NCBI GenBank assembly: GCA_001871755.1
Contig: MNXL01000348.1
Location: forward strand, 1-5,727
DNA: 5,727 nucleotides
Direction of reading: 5' to 3'
From: Anaerolineae bacterium CG2_30_64_16
GTDB taxonomy: Bacteria; Chloroflexota; Anaerolineae; CG2-30-64-16
Under the pieces are notes generated by a model that saw only the letters and a program-made list of their open reading frames with translations, had not been told where the DNA came from and ran no database searches. Both the position numbers and the translations under genes were made by a program. The stretch's first letter is position 1; each line of letters opens with the position of its first letter. Shown one piece after another: positions 5,280-5,727 of the stretch.

Positions 5280-5727
5280 GATGATGGATATTGGGAAGCT
5301 TTGTTGCGAGATGTTGAGGAAGAGAATCACCCGTCGCACCCGTCGGGTTCTGAGGCTGTGTTCGGTGAACCGGATCTACCCGGACACCCCCCTTCGCAAC
5401 GAAGGTGGACCAACGATCCAACCACTACGGAAGAGGAAGGGGACTGGCAGCGCGCCGACGCCTGTTTGGAAAACGGCGAAGTCATCCAATTGATGATCAC
5501 AGGCCACAACCGCGGTGGGTTGCTGGCGGATTTTGGCGCGATTCAGGGTTTTTTGCCCGCCTCGCACCTGATCAACCCGCCGCTGAGCCAGGAGATCAGA
5601 GAGCGTATGACCGCGCTGGCCGCGCGCGCCGGCGAAACTCTGACCGTGCGCGTCGTCGAGATCGACCGAGACCGCTGCCGCCTCATCCTCTCGGAGCGCA
5701 TGGCCCGGGAGAATGGCCAGGCCGCTG
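5277..5727 (+). CDS. S1-domain RNA-binding protein (ribosomal protein S1-like), N-terminal part, truncated by window edge
   Basis: An open frame of 150 codons runs off the right edge without a stop. Residues 1-60 are acidic, polar and Pro-rich with no recognised domain (EEE at 14-16, TEEEGDW at 51-57). An S1 RNA-binding fold follows at about 64-142: G67-E-V-I-Q-L-M-I-T-G, then G80-G-L-L-A-D-F-G-A-I-Q-G-F-L-P-A-S-H-L98, then R133-C-R-L-I-L-S-E-R-M-A. The GG(L/F)…GFLPAS form is typical of an internal S1 repeat of ribosomal protein S1. Family members bind single-stranded RNA and help mRNA engage the 30S subunit, and usually carry several S1 repeats, so more are expected past the edge. ATG 5277 was chosen from the strong Shine-Dalgarno site. 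Whether this is the main ribosomal S1 (rpsA) or a paralogue cannot be told from one domain, so no symbol is given. Confidence 0.88.
   Translation, partial: MDDGYWEALLRDVEEENHPSHPSGSEAVFGEPDLPGHPPSQRRWTNDPTTTEEEGDWQRADACLENGEVIQLMITGHNRGGLLADFGAIQGFLPASHLINPPLSQEIRERMTALAARAGETLTVRVVEIDRDRCRLILSERMARENGQAA

Noticed and set aside
4284..5339. 351-codon minus-strand frame with 'FQFPASSFQ' residues
   Set aside because: That segment is the reverse reading of the heptamer repeat and the rest is antisense to the regulator, a familiar spurious-ORF pattern.

Overview
The window is high-GC bacterial DNA and looks like a chromosomal segment of a Chloroflexota (Anaerolineae/Caldilineae-like) genome. This is an inference from several traits: a lipoprotein with a long Pro/Thr-rich linker, a Uma2-family nuclease, a multi-TM/GAF/helix-turn-helix protein of a type I associate with that phylum, GC-rich intergenic palindromes, and a GAAGCTG/GAAACTG heptamer repeat. 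No rRNA or other phylogenetic marker is present to confirm it. All supported genes lie on the + strand.

Layout. Positions 1-278 hold no credible gene but are dense in structure: a perfect 37-bp palindrome at the left edge, then an 88-bp TA-flanked inverted-repeat element (MITE-like) lying inside one arm of a second, older hairpin. A terminator-like hairpin (279-315) precedes a GTG-started lipoprotein gene (359-1741) encoding a sugar-type ABC solute-binding protein with no transporter partners in view. A GC-rich hairpin follows it. A good sigma70-type promoter (1838-1866) then drives a Uma2-family PD-(D/E)XK nuclease-like gene (1908-2588). Two G/C-rich palindromes (2588-2690) fill the gap to a two-gene unit: a GNAT acetyltransferase (2728-3255) and, 2 nt later, a 646-residue membrane protein (3258-5198). 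The membrane protein has about nine TM segments, a GAF-like domain and a C-terminal helix-turn-helix region, and no kinase domains. A heptamer tandem repeat runs across its stop codon. The last gene (5277 to the right edge, incomplete) encodes an S1-domain RNA-binding protein.

How the genes work together. Only the GNAT/membrane-regulator pair is convincingly one transcription unit. The S1 gene may be read from the same transcript, since I see no promoter in the 78-nt gap. The solute-binding protein and the Uma2 gene appear to be independent units. The most interesting item is the membrane protein, which resembles a membrane-embedded one-component regulator: sensing modules joined to a DNA-binding-like domain with no histidine kinase.
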